Assembly: GCF_900299525.1 (NCBI RefSeq)
Contig: NZ_OMKA01000026.1
Location: 496,001-560,000, forward strand
Direction: 5' to 3'
Origin: Aquimarina sp. Aq78
GTDB lineage: Bacteria; Bacteroidota; Bacteroidia; Flavobacteriales; Flavobacteriaceae
Length of the DNA: 64,000 nt
Shown here: positions 5,964-14,133 of the stretch, in pieces
Layout: every line of letters begins with the position of its first letter
How positions within the stretch are numbered: position 1 is the first letter of the stretch
Notes under the pieces: model-generated
Told to the model about the DNA's origin: nothing
Database searches by the model: none
The model's input: only the letters and a program-made list of their open reading frames with translations
Position numbers and translations under genes: made by a program

Positions 5964-6278
5964 TTATAAAATTGCAGCTAAACATTGTAATCTTTCAAAA
6001 GAATTTCCACCACTTACTGATCTAATTTCTGTGGCATCAAGTTCTTTGGTGTAAAACCCAAATTTAAAACCTACACTTTCTTCATATACAAAGCTCTGTA
6101 TTGTAAAATCATAAGTGATAGGAGCATTTAGCTCTTTCATAATATCAACAATCCGATAGGTTTGAGCTCTGGAGATCCCTAATCTCGATGCTAATTCTAC
6201 TGGGGTTCCCGTGGCTTGTAGGCGTATGAGTTGGTCAATTCTCTCGATAAGTTCGATTTGTTTGATGATAATATTCAT
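5964..6278 (-). CDS. HTH protein ending in a double-glycine leader-like motif, 104 aa
   Basis: Residues 1-55 form a winged-helix/HTH_11-type DNA-binding domain (LIRLQATGTPVELASRLGIS). Residues 55-75 are a linker with YDFTIQSFVYEE. The C-terminus reads FYTKELDATEIRSVSGG followed by 12 residues (NSFERLQCLAAIL). ELDATEIRSVSGG has the same L-x3-E-I-x2-V-x-GG pattern as the precursor leaders in this island. Regulation of the island by binding the shared palindrome is a reasonable inference. Whether the motif is cut by the C39 transporter, or only interacts with it, cannot be told. A paralogue without the Gly-Gly lies at 6566-6898. Confidence 0.75.
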   Translation of the reverse strand: MNIIIKQIELIERIDQLIRLQATGTPVELASRLGISRAQTYRIVDIMKELNAPITYDFTIQSFVYEESVGFKFGFYTKELDATEIRSVSGGNSFERLQCLAAIL

Positions 6279-6361
6279 AACTGTTCATTTTTTGATTAAT
6301 AAAATATTTTAATGATTGATATGATTGAATTTTTACGCGATTTGTAATCCTTATATCGTTT

Positions 6362-6544
6362 TTATAATATCCAATCGTTCATATCATCATGATCTATATA
6401 GATTTCGTACTCTTCAGAGTAGGAAATAACATCAGATATCACATGTTTTAGCTCTGGATCATTGATTTCTTGTTGCAAAAAATCATTTTCTAATTTGTGC
6501 TCTGTTAGGTTGCTTTCGTTTTTTTGTGGATCATAGTTTTTCAT
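6362..6544 (-). CDS. Small acidic protein between two HTH genes, 60 aa
   Basis: Starts at the ATG 6544, 21 bases after the stop of the upstream HTH gene, and is followed 83 bases later by the other HTH gene, so it is probably co-transcribed with both. The product is very acidic (EEYEIYIDHDDMNDW near the C-terminus) with a polar N-terminal part (MKNYDPQKNESNLTEHKLEN). It has no cysteine and no Gly-Gly. I do not recognise it. It could be an antagonist of the HTH proteins, an immunity protein or an aberrant precursor; none is supported directly. Confidence 0.5.
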   Translation of the reverse strand: MKNYDPQKNESNLTEHKLENDFLQQEINDPELKHVISDVISYSEEYEIYIDHDDMNDWIL

Positions 6545-6565
6545 GAGTTTATTTTTTAAATGTTA

Positions 6566-6898
6566 TTATACTATTCTTAGGCTTGGATATTTAAAATCTA
6601 CTTGCATCATAATACTTTGAGCACTATAAGAAGATACCTCAAGCACTTCTTCTCCATAAAGTTTACGGGTATAAAAACCATAGGTAAAGTTTACAGATTC
6701 TTCATAGACATAGCTCTGTAGTGTGATATCAAATACAATAGGAGCATTAAGTTGTTTCATTACTCCAAGAATCTGAAACAAAGATGCTTTTGAGATTTCC
6801 AATTTTTCGGATAATTGATCAGGAGTTCCTGTTTTTCCTAATCGTATAAACCGATTTAATCGTTCTATGACTTCAATTTGACGCTCTATTTTTTTCAT
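6566..6898 (-). CDS. HTH protein, paralogue with degenerate GG motif, 110 aa
   Basis: Similar along its length to the 104-residue HTH protein at 5964: same N-terminal HTH (LIRLQATGTP there, FIRLGKTGTP here), same linker (ITLQSYVYEESVNFTYGFYT). At the C-terminus the leader-like segment reads KLYGEEVLEVSSYSAQS, so the Gly-Gly is replaced by Ser-Ser while the preceding hydrophobic spacing is partly kept. First gene of the three-gene minus-strand unit. It probably binds DNA. The two copies may be a cleavable and a non-cleavable form, which is inference. Confidence 0.7.
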   Translation of the reverse strand: MKKIERQIEVIERLNRFIRLGKTGTPDQLSEKLEISKASLFQILGVMKQLNAPIVFDITLQSYVYEESVNFTYGFYTRKLYGEEVLEVSSYSAQSIMMQVDFKYPSLRIV

Positions 6899-6978
6899 AA
6901 CCAGATATTTAGATTAAAAAGTTTTTTAGCATTTTAAAAACATAATTATCAATTAAATTTTGCTGAACCATCTTCTAG

Positions 6979-9162
6979 TTATGCAACAGCATTTATTTTA
7001 GGAATGTGATCTGCTATTGGCATTTGTTTTTGCCATAGTTCATAGTATTTTTCCTGTCGGGTATATAGTACATTGTGATTGCCCTCTTCTATCACTTTCC
7101 CTTTCTCGAGGACTACAATTTTATCGGCATTAATCACTGTACTTAATCGGTGAGCAATAATGATGATGGTTTTATCCTGATCGCGCAGGCTTTGTACTGC
7201 TTTCTGGATATAATTTTCAGAAGTACTGTCCAGTGATGAGGTAGCTTCGTCTAATACTAATACTTCGGGATTTTTATATAATGCTCTGGCAATGGCGATA
7301 CGTTGTTTTTGTCCTCCAGACAGGGTAGCTCCATTTTCTCCTAAATATGTAGCGAAGCTATTGGGTAGGTTTTCTATAAATTCAAGAATACCTATGGCTT
7401 TACATACTTCCATAATACGTTCTACATCGGGAGCAAATTCTCCTACTGCAATATTGTCTATCACATTGCCGGCAAACAGATCTATTTTTTGTGGCACCAC
7501 ACTTACCAGGTCTCTAAGGCTACCATTCTCGATATGTTTCAAATCCTGTTTTCCTATAGATATTTGCCCTTTCTGGATAGGGTAGATATTTTGTAGTAAA
7601 GACATCAGGGTAGATTTTCCAGAACCACTTTCCCCGATAATTGCAGTGATTTTTCCTTTTGGAATTTCAAGACTGAAATCTTTAAAAACTTCAACTCTGG
7701 AGCCATATCTAAACCCTACATTAGAGAAATTGATATCACCGATGCTATCTTTTGTGAGTTTTATTTTCTGCTCATCTTCTTCGCGTTCCAGGTCCATGAT
7801 CTCAAACAAACGATCTGCTGCAATAAGTGCATTTTGGATCTGTTTATTGGCACTGATTAAACCGGAAACAGGACTAGTAAAATATCCTATGATGGCATAA
7901 AAAGCCATAAGTTCTCCGGCAGTAATTTCTTTTTGAATCACAAAAAAAGAACCACTCCATAACAGGATGATAGTAAATAATTGTGCAATAGTACCGGTAC
8001 TAGAGTTAGAAAACACACTATTTAATGCAGACTTATACCCTGTTTTTAATAACCCAATAAAACGGGTTTCTGTTTTAATATTGGCAAAACCTTCAAGACC
8101 AAACCTTTTGATGGTTCCTACAGCATTTAGAGATTCTACCAATTGACTTTCCAGGTCTGCAGATTTTTCCATAATCCCTCGTTCTGTACGCTTGTTCAGT
8201 TTATTGGTAATTACATATATGATCGCATATATTGGAATAATCGCCAGCATGATCAGCGCCAGTTTCCAATAATACGTAAACATCAATCCAAAAGAGAATA
8301 CCAGAATCAGGATATTAACGGTTAAGTTTAAAGCTACTCCATTGATAAAGTTTCTGATTTTTACAGCATCACTAATTCGCGAAATAATCTCTCCGACCCG
8401 CATGGTATCAAAAAATTGCTGAGGTAGTTTTAACAAGTGTTTATAGTATCCCAGAATTAGTCGCGAATCGATCTGTTGCCCCGTTTTGATTAAGAAAACA
8501 TCCTTGTATGCTCCTACGATTAGTTTTAAGAGTAATAATGTAATCATCACAATCCCTAACAGGTTAAGCAGTTTGGTACTGGTACCCATAAAAACATGAT
8601 CAGTAAGTTTTTGGATGTATATCGAGGTAGAGAATCCTAATAAAGTATAGATGATCGCTCCAACAAATGCTTGTATCAATACTCCTTTATGCGGTTTTAA
8701 CAAAAACCAGAATCGTTTATATACCGATACTTTTTCGTTACCTGTTATAAAATCTTCTTTTGGTAATAGCAGTACCAATACTCCTGTCCATTCTTTGTTA
8801 AATTCTTCATGTGTTTTTTTATGAAACCTGCCATCCCCCGGATCCATTATTTTGATGTGTTCTTTGGTCACTTCGTAGATCACTACATAATGATGTAATT
8901 TTTCATTTACGATCACATGGGCGATGGCAGGTTTAGGGATTTTCAACAAACTGTCCAGATCCCCGCGCACTCCTTTGGCTTCAAACCCGAGTTTATCGGC
9001 GGCCTCGATTAATCCCAATACATTGGTTCCTTTTTTATCTGTACTTGCAAACTGTCGAATACGTGCGATAGGCAGTTGCAATTTATAATGTGCTGATACC
9101 GATGCCAGGCAAGCCGCACCGCAATCAGTGATATCGTGTTGTTTTATTTTTGTCTTAGCCAT
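6979..9162 (-). CDS. C39-peptidase ABC transporter for double-glycine peptides
   Basis: A 727-residue peptidase-containing ABC transporter. Residues 1-130 are the C39 protease with Cys14 (DITDCGAAC), His91 (HHYVVIYEV) and Asp107 (MDPGDG). About six membrane helices span residues 155-435. The nucleotide-binding domain has Walker A GESGSGKST (510-518), signature LSGGQ (614-618) and Walker B VLVLDEATSSLD (634-645). Proteins of this type cut after Gly-Gly and pump the core peptide out. Length and motifs are complete, so it should be active. It pairs with the HlyD adaptor upstream and is the only exporter for the precursors in view. Confidence 0.95.
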   Translation of the reverse strand: MAKTKIKQHDITDCGAACLASVSAHYKLQLPIARIRQFASTDKKGTNVLGLIEAADKLGFEAKGVRGDLDSLLKIPKPAIAHVIVNEKLHHYVVIYEVTKEHIKIMDPGDGRFHKKTHEEFNKEWTGVLVLLLPKEDFITGNEKVSVYKRFWFLLKPHKGVLIQAFVGAIIYTLLGFSTSIYIQKLTDHVFMGTSTKLLNLLGIVMITLLLLKLIVGAYKDVFLIKTGQQIDSRLILGYYKHLLKLPQQFFDTMRVGEIISRISDAVKIRNFINGVALNLTVNILILVFSFGLMFTYYWKLALIMLAIIPIYAIIYVITNKLNKRTERGIMEKSADLESQLVESLNAVGTIKRFGLEGFANIKTETRFIGLLKTGYKSALNSVFSNSSTGTIAQLFTIILLWSGSFFVIQKEITAGELMAFYAIIGYFTSPVSGLISANKQIQNALIAADRLFEIMDLEREEDEQKIKLTKDSIGDINFSNVGFRYGSRVEVFKDFSLEIPKGKITAIIGESGSGKSTLMSLLQNIYPIQKGQISIGKQDLKHIENGSLRDLVSVVPQKIDLFAGNVIDNIAVGEFAPDVERIMEVCKAIGILEFIENLPNSFATYLGENGATLSGGQKQRIAIARALYKNPEVLVLDEATSSLDSTSENYIQKAVQSLRDQDKTIIIIAHRLSTVINADKIVVLEKGKVIEEGNHNVLYTRQEKYYELWQKQMPIADHIPKINAVA

Positions 9163-9330
9163 GATTCGTTTAGTTTTGAGAGGTTAGTATTGAGTATTGA
9201 GAGATTTGACGTTCGAAATAGATGGTGTGATATTCGAGATGTAATAAACAACTCCTAACTGCTGACTTTCTCCTAACTTTTTCATTTATTTTTTTGGTTT
9301 TTACATTCAACATTAGATATTCCGTATTCG
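9163..9330. other. Intergenic gap with degenerate TATTCG repeats
   Basis: The gap between the HlyD and ABC genes holds two low-complexity patches: GTTAGTATTGAGTATTGAGA near 9182 and a run of imperfect 7-mers ATTCCGTATTCGTTATTCGA near 9318. No gene or terminator is seen; the two transport genes are probably one transcript. Confidence 0.4.
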
Positions 9331-10506
9331 TTATTCGACATTCATTACTTCTGCAATAGTGGGACTCGATGGGTTAAACCAGTCATCGACTTTATCATAA
9401 AGTAATTCATACAAGGTGCGTTGTGTAAGTTGAAATCTTGCACTTAGCGTCATCCCTTTATTAAAACTACCTTTAAAACCATTTTTAAGTTCCAGATGTC
9501 CCTGATCGATAGCACAACGTACTTTAAAAACTGGCCGGTCATTAATGATATCCACATCTTTACTGATCTCCAGAATTTTTCCGGTAGCCAATCCCCATTG
9601 GTTATAGTTAAAAGCATCGATCTGAAAATTCACCGACTTATTCCGACCCACTAACCCTATATCTGATGGCGAGAGGTAACATTCTGCAACCAATCCGGTA
9701 TCAGGAGATATTTCGGCAATAGTTAATCCTCCTGCAATTAAACTACCCGGCTCGATACCCAAAACATTTTTAAGAATCCCATCTATTGGTGCTGTGATCA
9801 ACAGCTCTTTTTGATTCTGTTTTAGTTGTGTTAATCCACCTTTTAATTCCCTGATGGTATTCTGGTACTCTGTTACTGTCGCCTGCCAGTTATTTTTTTG
9901 TTGTTTTCGGTATTGTTGTAGTGTACTCGATGCCAATTGATGCTCAAAAGCACTATTCTCATAATCGACCTTGGCGATCACTCCTTTTTCATACAGTTTT
10001 TGGTTACGCAGGTAATCGATTTTAGTTTTTTCAAATCGGGTTTTTAACTCCTGTATTTTTTGAGTGAAGTACAAATATTCTTTCTGGTAACGTGCCGATT
10101 GTATGTTATTAAATTTCGGGGTAGCCGTATTGATCAGGTATTCGCAATCTGCAATAAACTGCTGAGTTTCTTCAATCTGTGTCGAGGACCGAGTGATTTG
10201 TTCTTTTACGACCGAGGTATTCGTCATAAGCAAGGTATCGCCCTTATTTACTTTTTGATTATCGACCATATTTACAAAAACAACTTTACCCGATTGAAGC
10301 GGAGTAATAGCAATTCGTTCTTTGCTAGGTCTTAGCATTCCTCTTGCGGTAGTATAGATGTCGACTTTGATAAATGGCAAAAGTGCTAATGCAATGACAA
10401 AAGCGACCAATATCGTTGTATAGATCATCTTACTTTTACTGCTATGTTCAAACTGATGCACCTCTATGGTGTTTTCTATAATTTCTTTTGGAAATAACTG
10501 TTTCAT
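9331..10506 (-). CDS. HlyD-family periplasmic adaptor
   Basis: A 391-residue membrane fusion protein: one membrane segment at about residues 28-48, a long coiled coil at about 95-220 (with KQQKNNWQATVTEYQNTIRE), and a beta-barrel/lipoyl region after it (ITAPIDGILKNVLGIEPGSL). It links the inner-membrane C39 transporter to an outer-membrane channel, which is not encoded here; TolC-type proteins elsewhere would serve. It is the first large gene of the export operon, with a promoter around 10670 and a 30-codon frame just before it. Confidence 0.9.
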   Translation of the reverse strand: MKQLFPKEIIENTIEVHQFEHSSKSKMIYTTILVAFVIALALLPFIKVDIYTTARGMLRPSKERIAITPLQSGKVVFVNMVDNQKVNKGDTLLMTNTSVVKEQITRSSTQIEETQQFIADCEYLINTATPKFNNIQSARYQKEYLYFTQKIQELKTRFEKTKIDYLRNQKLYEKGVIAKVDYENSAFEHQLASSTLQQYRKQQKNNWQATVTEYQNTIRELKGGLTQLKQNQKELLITAPIDGILKNVLGIEPGSLIAGGLTIAEISPDTGLVAECYLSPSDIGLVGRNKSVNFQIDAFNYNQWGLATGKILEISKDVDIINDRPVFKVRCAIDQGHLELKNGFKGSFNKGMTLSARFQLTQRTLYELLYDKVDDWFNPSSPTIAEVMNVE

Positions 10507-10518
10507 GCTGGATATTCT

Positions 10519-10611
10519 TTAAACGTTAACAATAGATTGATACATGATGATAAAATGATCCATCAGAAAAGTCGTGAGTTGCGAAATGAAATTGATCAGT
10601 ACGTGTATCAT
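10519..10611 (-). CDS. Possible 30-aa hydrophobic leader ORF before hlyD
   Basis: ATG 10611 to TAA 10519-10521, 12 bases before the HlyD start. The product MIHVLINFISQLTTFLMDHF, then IIMYQSIVNV, is hydrophobic. It lies wholly inside the 5' leader predicted from the promoter at 10667-10698, so it would be transcribed. No strong ribosome site is seen and it may be chance. Confidence 0.3.
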   Translation of the reverse strand: MIHVLINFISQLTTFLMDHFIIMYQSIVNV

Positions 10612-10666
10612 AAGTTTTGATTTTTTTGAGTGAAACTAAAGCGACTGCTACGTTTTTTGATTTGAT

Positions 10667-10698
10667 CAAATATACCCACGATAAAACCCTAAAAACAA
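10667..10698 (-). promoter_or_regulatory. Promoter of export operon (TTG-N21-TATATTTG)
   Basis: Minus strand: CTTG with TTG at 10698 to 10696, 21 bases, then TATATTTG at 10674 to 10667. This is a good match to the Bacteroidota promoter consensus and points at hlyD and the ABC transporter. It lacks the palindrome found before the precursor units. Confidence 0.6.
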
Positions 10699-10786
10699 GA
10701 GAAGGAAGTCGTGATTCCTGAAAACAAACACGGAATTCGCAGAATGCAGACTTTTAGTTCAAAACAGTAATTGATTGATTATCATA

Positions 10787-10794
10787 TAGTTTTG
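10787..10794 (+). promoter_or_regulatory. Possible -7 box for the lanB operon
   Basis: TAGTTTTG matches TAnnTTTG 85 bases before the TTG start of the dehydratase, but no convincing -33 element is seen at the right distance. The rest of the 10612-10878 divergent intergenic space holds no gene that I can support. Confidence 0.35.
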
Positions 10795-10878
10795 TTATAA
10801 TTATCTAAAAGAAATCTTAAAACAGAAAATAGTATATTTATATCCTATTAAATAAGTATAGAATAATACCAACACCTC

Positions 10879-13164
10879 TTGAAACTAAAAAATCCATATA
10901 CCTTCTTTGATCAGTTTTGTCTGAGAACTCCTCTTTTGTCATTAGACTTTTATCATAACCTTACCAAAGAGAAGAACATACCCGTAGAAGTGTTTAAAGA
11001 TGTCTGGAAAAATGATAGCATTAGAGAAGCTATTTTTCTGGCGTCACCAGAGCTATTTTCTGAAATTGAGAAATGGTTATCCGGGCAGCTTAAGGATGTT
11101 AAAAAGAAGAAACGATTAGAATCGTCATTGTTAAAATATTTATCCAGGATGAGTTCACGTTGTACTCCCTTTGGATTGTTTGCAGGCTGTAGTATAGGAA
11201 CATTTGGTAAGACCACAGCAATAGAATTGTCTAATTATGATACCCATCAAAGGCAAACCCGGTTTGATATGAACTTTTTGGTGGCTTTCTCGCAAAAGAT
11301 GGCTAAAGAAGAAGCAATCAAAAAACAGTTATTGTGGTATACCAATAATAGCCTGTACAAAATCGGAGATCAATATCGATATATAGAATACAAGTATAAC
11401 AAGTATAATCGGCGAGAACATTCTATCGAGGCGGTAGCCTATGCAGAGTATCTCGAAGACATAATCGAAAGTGCCAGGTCTGGTAAAAAAATAAAAGAAT
11501 TAGCTTCTCTTCTGGTTGATGACGAAATTACTCATGAAGAAGCTTCAGAATTTATGGATGAATTGATAGACAATCAAATCCTGGTGAGTGAGATAGAACC
11601 CTCTGTAACCGGAGATGATTTTTTAGAACAGTTAGAAGCTTGTTTAAGCCAAATAGAAGGTACTGATGCTATACAAACAGAGATTCATCATTATAAAAAA
11701 TTTCTGGAACAAATAGATCAGAAACTAGGTAATGGATCTGGCGAATACTTAAAACTTAGTGAACGGGTGGCGAAGTTAGAAACGCCTTTTGAGTTAAAAT
11801 ATCTTTTTCAGACCGATATGTATACCCAGGCGCAGTCTAATCAATTAAATATACGGTGGGGATATAAGCTAACACGAGCACTGGAACTATTAAACAGAAT
11901 CAGTAGTGCTTCATCAGAAACGCACCTGCAAAAGTTTAAAGATGCATTTACAAAACGATATGAAACCCAGGAAATTCCTCTGGCTACAGTTTTGGATACC
12001 GAGATAGGTATTGGATATCTACAGCATCAGAGTGCTAATGACTCTACATCTTTTTTAGACGATCTGTATATTCCCTCTAAACCTGCTTCAAAACAAGAAA
12101 TGCATTGGACCCCGGTACAAGAAATTCTAAATAAAAAATTACAACATATACATAAAGAGAACCAGTATACAATAGCACTCGAAGATAAAGATTTTGAACA
12201 CCTCGAATTAAACTGGGGAGATTTGCCCGATACCATGTCTACAATTGCTCAAATAGCAACAGTTGATGGTGAAGAAAAGATGATGTTTTCCTCTATAGGA
12301 GGGTCCTCTGCAGCAAATCTGTTAGGGCGATTTTCTACCGGAAATGAGGGTATTTTAAAACACGTAAAGGATATTGCGGCTATAGAACAAGAAATGTATC
12401 AAAATCAGATCCTGGCCGAAGTTGTTCATTTACCAGAATCCAGGACGGGTAATGTGATTCGCAGGGCAACGATACGTGAGTATGAAATCCCGTATTTAGG
12501 AAAATCTAATGTGCCTATAGAGCAGCAAGTAGCGATATCAGATTTGATGATATCGGTGCAATATGGTCGTATCGTATTACGCTCCAAAACACTTAATAAA
12601 GAAATTATTCCTCGTTTAACCAATGCTCATAATTATAGTGCCAATGCATTACCAGTATATCATTTCTTATGTGATATGCAAAAACAAGGTGGCCGACCGG
12701 GTCTTGGGTTTTATTGGGGAGAAGCACTAGAGAAGCATACCTTTTTACCCAGAGTGGTATATAAAGAGTTTATATTGGCAAAAGCCCGATGGAAGATCAC
12801 AATGGCAGACTTGCCTTTTCTAAAAGAGAATACTGAAAAAGACAAGATCGCAATGGTAACCATCTGGAGAGCAAAACACAATATACCCGGGATGGTGCAA
12901 TTGATCGATGGAGATAATACTTTGCTGATCAACCTGGGGAATACGAATTCGATAAATATGTGGTTAGACACCATAAAAAATAAAAAAGCTTGCGTATTAG
13001 AAGAGTTTTTATTTGCTGAAGAAGGACAGTCTAGTGAGCAAAAAAGTACCGTACAGCAAGAAGGTATGAGTTATACCAACCAGTTTGTGATTTCGATGTA
13101 TAACCAGGAAAAACTGGAGCAAGCAAGGAAGAAGGTCGAAGCATCAAAAGCAGTTGAGGTATAA
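10879..13164 (+). CDS. Lanthipeptide dehydratase, N-terminal (glutamylation) half
   Basis: A 761-residue LanB-type protein. In NisB-like enzymes this part transfers glutamate from glutamyl-tRNA to Ser/Thr of the precursor. The start motif FDQFCLRTPLLSLDFY and residues 92-107 (MSSRCTPFGLFAGCSI) are family hallmarks. Full-length LanB is about 1000 residues; here the elimination domain is a separate gene at 13264. The frame has no ATG before the conserved region and an in-frame stop just upstream, so a TTG start at 10879 is chosen. Divergent from the export operon. Expected substrate is the 69-residue precursor at 15964. Confidence 0.9.
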   Translation: MKLKNPYTFFDQFCLRTPLLSLDFYHNLTKEKNIPVEVFKDVWKNDSIREAIFLASPELFSEIEKWLSGQLKDVKKKKRLESSLLKYLSRMSSRCTPFGLFAGCSIGTFGKTTAIELSNYDTHQRQTRFDMNFLVAFSQKMAKEEAIKKQLLWYTNNSLYKIGDQYRYIEYKYNKYNRREHSIEAVAYAEYLEDIIESARSGKKIKELASLLVDDEITHEEASEFMDELIDNQILVSEIEPSVTGDDFLEQLEACLSQIEGTDAIQTEIHHYKKFLEQIDQKLGNGSGEYLKLSERVAKLETPFELKYLFQTDMYTQAQSNQLNIRWGYKLTRALELLNRISSASSETHLQKFKDAFTKRYETQEIPLATVLDTEIGIGYLQHQSANDSTSFLDDLYIPSKPASKQEMHWTPVQEILNKKLQHIHKENQYTIALEDKDFEHLELNWGDLPDTMSTIAQIATVDGEEKMMFSSIGGSSAANLLGRFSTGNEGILKHVKDIAAIEQEMYQNQILAEVVHLPESRTGNVIRRATIREYEIPYLGKSNVPIEQQVAISDLMISVQYGRIVLRSKTLNKEIIPRLTNAHNYSANALPVYHFLCDMQKQGGRPGLGFYWGEALEKHTFLPRVVYKEFILAKARWKITMADLPFLKENTEKDKIAMVTIWRAKHNIPGMVQLIDGDNTLLINLGNTNSINMWLDTIKNKKACVLEEFLFAEEGQSSEQKSTVQQEGMSYTNQFVISMYNQEKLEQARKKVEASKAVEV

Positions 13165-13179
13165 GTAAAATAACATTTT

Positions 13180-13226
13180 CGTCACATCGAGTGATCCTAC
13201 GATAGGAGGATTGTATCGAGATGTAC
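13180..13226. repeat. REP-like element, single unit
   Basis: CGTCACATCGAGTG, an internal hairpin ATCCT-acgat-AGGAGGAT, then TGTATCGAGATGTAC. It matches the arms of the element at 5567 with a few changes. It lies in the 99-base gap between the two halves of the split dehydratase, inside the operon. Confidence 0.65.
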
Positions 13227-13263
13227 TTTGAATTTGTTAAAACATAAAACAAGGGGATACTAC

Positions 13264-14133
13264 ATGAGTACAAAAAGAACATATATACTGGGGGATGAGT
13301 GGCTATACTACAAAATATATTGTGGTGCCCGTACGTCTGATGTACTCCTTACCGAAACCATAAAACCGCTCACAGCACAATTATTGGAACAAGGACTAAT
13401 TGATTCCTGGTTTTTTATACGCTACGGGGATCCCGATTTTCATATCAGGATACGATTTCATCTGCTTGATATACGAGCGATAGGAACGGTGATCCTGCAG
13501 ATCAATGCAGCAATGCAGCGGTATGTAGAACAACGAGTGGTATATAAACTACAAACCGATACCTATATACGAGAATTAGAGCGTTATGGTACAAACACTA
13601 TAGCTACCTCTGAAACCTTGTTCTTTTATGACAGCACTATGTTGCTGGATGCTATAGCGTTGATCGAAGATGAGGAATTGTACTTCTTATTTATAGTAAA
13701 AGCGATCGATAGATTATTAAACAATTTTGGCTACGAGCAACAAGAAAAACTAGAGTTAGTGACCCGAAACTGCCAGGGATTTAAACGAGAATTTCATGCT
13801 GATAAAGGACTAAATAAACAATTAGATAAAAAATACAGAGGGTTAAAAAGCAAGCTTTCTTCTTTTTTAGAGACAACTTCTATGCAGGAAGACTATAAAG
13901 TTCTGGATGATTTGCTGGATCACAAAGCAAAACAATCATTAGGAGTAGTACAAAAGATTATGGAAGCACAGCAGGATAACCAGTTAGAAATGACATTAGA
14001 CGATTTGCTAAGCAGCTATATACACATGCTGGTAAATCGTGCCTTTAGATCCAAACAACGATTTTATGAGTTGGTGTGTTATGATTTTTTAGTACGATAT
14101 CAAAAAACAAAAGTAAGTTATACTGTATCATGA
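13264..14133 (+). CDS. Thiopeptide-type biosynthesis domain, LanB elimination half
   Basis: A 289-residue protein of the Lant_dehydr_C family. It begins TYILGDEWLYYKIYCG and has WFFIRYGDPDFHIRIRFH near residue 55, the signature of the domain that removes glutamate to leave dehydroalanine or dehydrobutyrine. The frame is open from a TTG at 13228, but ATG 13264 is preceded by AAGGGGA at a good distance and matches family starts. It completes the split LanB with the upstream gene and overlaps the next gene by four bases (ATGA), so all three are co-transcribed. Confidence 0.9.
   Translation: MSTKRTYILGDEWLYYKIYCGARTSDVLLTETIKPLTAQLLEQGLIDSWFFIRYGDPDFHIRIRFHLLDIRAIGTVILQINAAMQRYVEQRVVYKLQTDTYIRELERYGTNTIATSETLFFYDSTMLLDAIALIEDEELYFLFIVKAIDRLLNNFGYEQQEKLELVTRNCQGFKREFHADKGLNKQLDKKYRGLKSKLSSFLETTSMQEDYKVLDDLLDHKAKQSLGVVQKIMEAQQDNQLEMTLDDLLSSYIHMLVNRAFRSKQRFYELVCYDFLVRYQKTKVSYTVS

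Noticed and set aside
9318..9342. Tandem ATTCG-like words as a possible CRISPR or satellite
   Set aside because: Units are only about 7 bases, imperfect and without spacers.
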